Under the pieces are notes generated by a model. The model did no database searches and was not told the DNA's origin. It saw only the letters and a program-made list of their open reading frames with translations. The position numbers and the translations under genes are program-made. Shown here in pieces: positions 55,501 through 58,500 of a DNA stretch of 64,000 nucleotides. Numbering within the stretch: the first letter of the stretch is position 1; every line of letters starts with the position of its first letter. Source of the stretch: Lineus longissimus. Its lineage: Eukaryota; Nemertea; Pilidiophora; Heteronemertea; Lineidae. The DNA is taken from positions 10,232,349-10,296,348 of the forward strand of contig NC_088318.1 of assembly GCF_910592395.1 (NCBI RefSeq), given 5' to 3'.

Positions 55501-58500
55501 AGAATGAGTTCTCCACATTTTGCTGAGCATGTTATCAGGCCCTCCAACTTATCTCCAAAAGAGGATATCAACACTCCATTTGGATATTTAAACTCTGAAC
55601 AGATTAACTTGGCATCCATCACAATAGCCGCACGGACACCACCTGAAAATGGACCACCAATCTTGGTTCACGAACCAATGCCGCACCATCGAAAATCCAC
55701 CAAGCGCGTACACCAGCGCTGCAGCCAGTTATAAAATCCGGCAACAGATGGCGCGCAAACAATAAGCAGAAAGTGCCATTTCGAAAGCGCCGCCTGTCGC
55801 CGAACCATCTAACTAGCTAATTGCCGAACCATTAGCGCGTACACCACGACAAAGCCGAGCTTTTAACAAGCCGGGCAAATTTGGACCATCAAGCTTGATG
55901 GGACAAATTCACCCGGCAATTTGTACCGGCAATGGATTGCCGAAGCAATTTGTCGCGGCAATGTGGTGGTGTACGTGCAATTGGTCCACCAATATTTCGT
56001 GGTGTACGCGCAACTATAATGAGAGGATTTGCTCTTGGTATTTTGGAATCATGTGAGCCCCCAAAATGCCATCTGACTGGCTACATTGCCTTGTCGCCAA
56101 CTCTGGCATCCAGCTGAATCGGTAGCACACTAGGCTGCTTCAGGTGTTCACTGGAGTCCGGAATCAAACCAGTTTGATATCTGACAGCCAGTGGACTTCA
56201 GTTACAGCGCACTGGGGAGTTTTCTGGCGTTCAGGCACTGGCGGCGAAAAAACACCTGGCGTCCAGTGTGCTGGAAAGCTTTACCACTCTTTTTTTTTAT
56301 TGGGGTTTCCTCCCAAACCAGTAAAACTTCTGGACTGGCAAATGGGGTGCTACATTTCAAGAAAGTATCATTTTCACGCAATCTATTTTCACAATTTGAT
56401 CCAAGATAGCAAAACAAAAAAATTTCTGATGCGGTCGATACTTACTTGACTCTGGATTGGTGATGAGTGTTGTCTTTCCTTGCATCTGTATGATTAACTT
56501 TGCCTGTCGGTCCTTCTCCCTGCAGAAGAGAACAGTTTTGTTATTCTTCCGTGCACTGTGAAGAGGGGAAAATGGCGGATATTGACTCTTACTAAACACA
56601 AAAAAGGTATTTGCTTGTCTGCGATTTTCTCCGAAACTGATGCGCGGTTGATTTAGTAAAATCAGAAATTCAAGAATATCAGAAGGACATCATCCAACTG
56701 CAGGATCATATCAAATGTAGAACTAAAGTAACATGGTTTTGGTATTCATCAGAAACAGTCAGCAAGCATTCTACCACTTAAAACATTTTGAGCCCCATTT
56801 TCCAGCCCCTAACAAAAAGTTATAAGGCCAGTTTAGACGCCACCCCCCCCCCCCCCGCCCCAGTCAGAGTGGAAGGGGAAGTCAATGAGGAGTGGGGGTC
56901 ATTTGGAGTTCAAATCTGGGTGTAAAATCCCGAAAAAATGAATAAGACAAGAAATGCATCTGGGCATCATCCCCTTAGGTACCATCACCCCCTTAGGTAC
57001 CATCACATCATCATTGGGGTCAATTAGGTGTAGCAGTTACATAAGGTGCCACTGTGGACAGATGGACGGACTGGGGAATAAGCCAACTGGGGGACGGACA
57101 TACAGACGCCACTCAAATAGCTATTTGACTGCTTATTCAGGGGTGTTGGTGGGGGTTCATTTGGATAATTCGGCCGGCTGCAAGCAGCACTGCAAAGACC
57201 CCTGCTGCATTTATAGACTCCTGCAGCAACCCCTGCAAACACCTTTCAAAATACCCCTGATTTATAGTGGGGGTAGGCCGGAAAATAACATTCCAAAATT
57301 CTGGGCAGTCAAGTTAAAACCCATCTTCTATTTTAGCAAGTAGGAATCAAATCCATACTTGATTTTAGCCATATTAAAGCGCAAAAAGCTGTTATGCAAT
57401 GATGTCCCTAATATAACCATGTATTAGCCTTAAAATCGGGTTAGCTATTGCAAAAACAATTTTCGACACACATGGACAATTTTGTATAAAATAATGTCTT
57501 ATTCTTAGATGCCTGAAAAACAACATTTTCTCCAATAAATTCATTAATTTTTAGTTATTTGAACTTGACATTCAGAAATGTTTAGTCTCACTTTTTCTTG
57601 TTTTGTTCTATTGACTTGAAGGAATTAAGGAGTGCACTAGACAGATCAACTTCATGGTACATACAGATCTTAGAAATCCCCAGTAACATCAAAACATGTC
57701 AGAAACCCCACAAAGCCTTTGTTTTAAGGTAATTAACCAGAACCAATCCTATTGCCATTGGGGGTAACCATGGAGGCTTTAAAATAATATAAAGACAACA
57801 ATAATCAACAAAGGTTTAGGCCTACATCGAAAGGTAGACAGGTCTAAAATAGAACTCCTAAAATAATGACAGGGAAAATTATTAGGTTTAAGGAATTGAT
57901 ACCAAACTGGAGGTATTGGTTGTCTCACCAAAGTTGCAAAGGGTGGAGCTAATTTTGGCCAATATTTTCACTCCACCCGAGCGGTTTGGGTGAGACAATC
58001 AATACCGACAGTTAGGTATCAATTTCTATTCTAAAACATCTCAAATTAATCCTTTTACTGCAGGTGACGTGAACACCACGTCATGTAGGGGCCTACATGG
58101 TCTTTTACCATGCAGTGACGTGTATACCACGTCATGTACATGGTGTTTTGCTGTGCGGATGACGTGTACACCACATCATGTACATGGTCTTTTACCATGC
58201 AGAAGACGTGTATACCACGTCATGTACATGGTCTTTTACCATGCAGATGACGTGTATACCACGTCATGCCCTTCTATAATATTTTTTTCACCAGCACTTG
58301 ATCGCAAAACCTCTAAATGCACCAAACGCACTCGGGAATAATTAGTTCCATCCTAATAGTGTAGATGGCGACACTTTCGAATGGTTTCGACCGTTCAGTT
58401 AGAAATTGGTTCCACTATTTGTTATTGGTATGGACCGTTAGCACCGGGCATCGCACTGGCTGAAAATGGCTGCCGCAGCGAAAGGGTTAAATATCGAATA

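Larger units (their letters stand above)
54872..56445. other. Intron 3 of the KIF28-like gene (1.57 kb)
   Basis: It is filled by two copies of a GTACACCACC-ended element (55094-55479, 55627-56016) and a family G repeat (56018-56284) that one copy interrupts. Confidence 0.78.
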
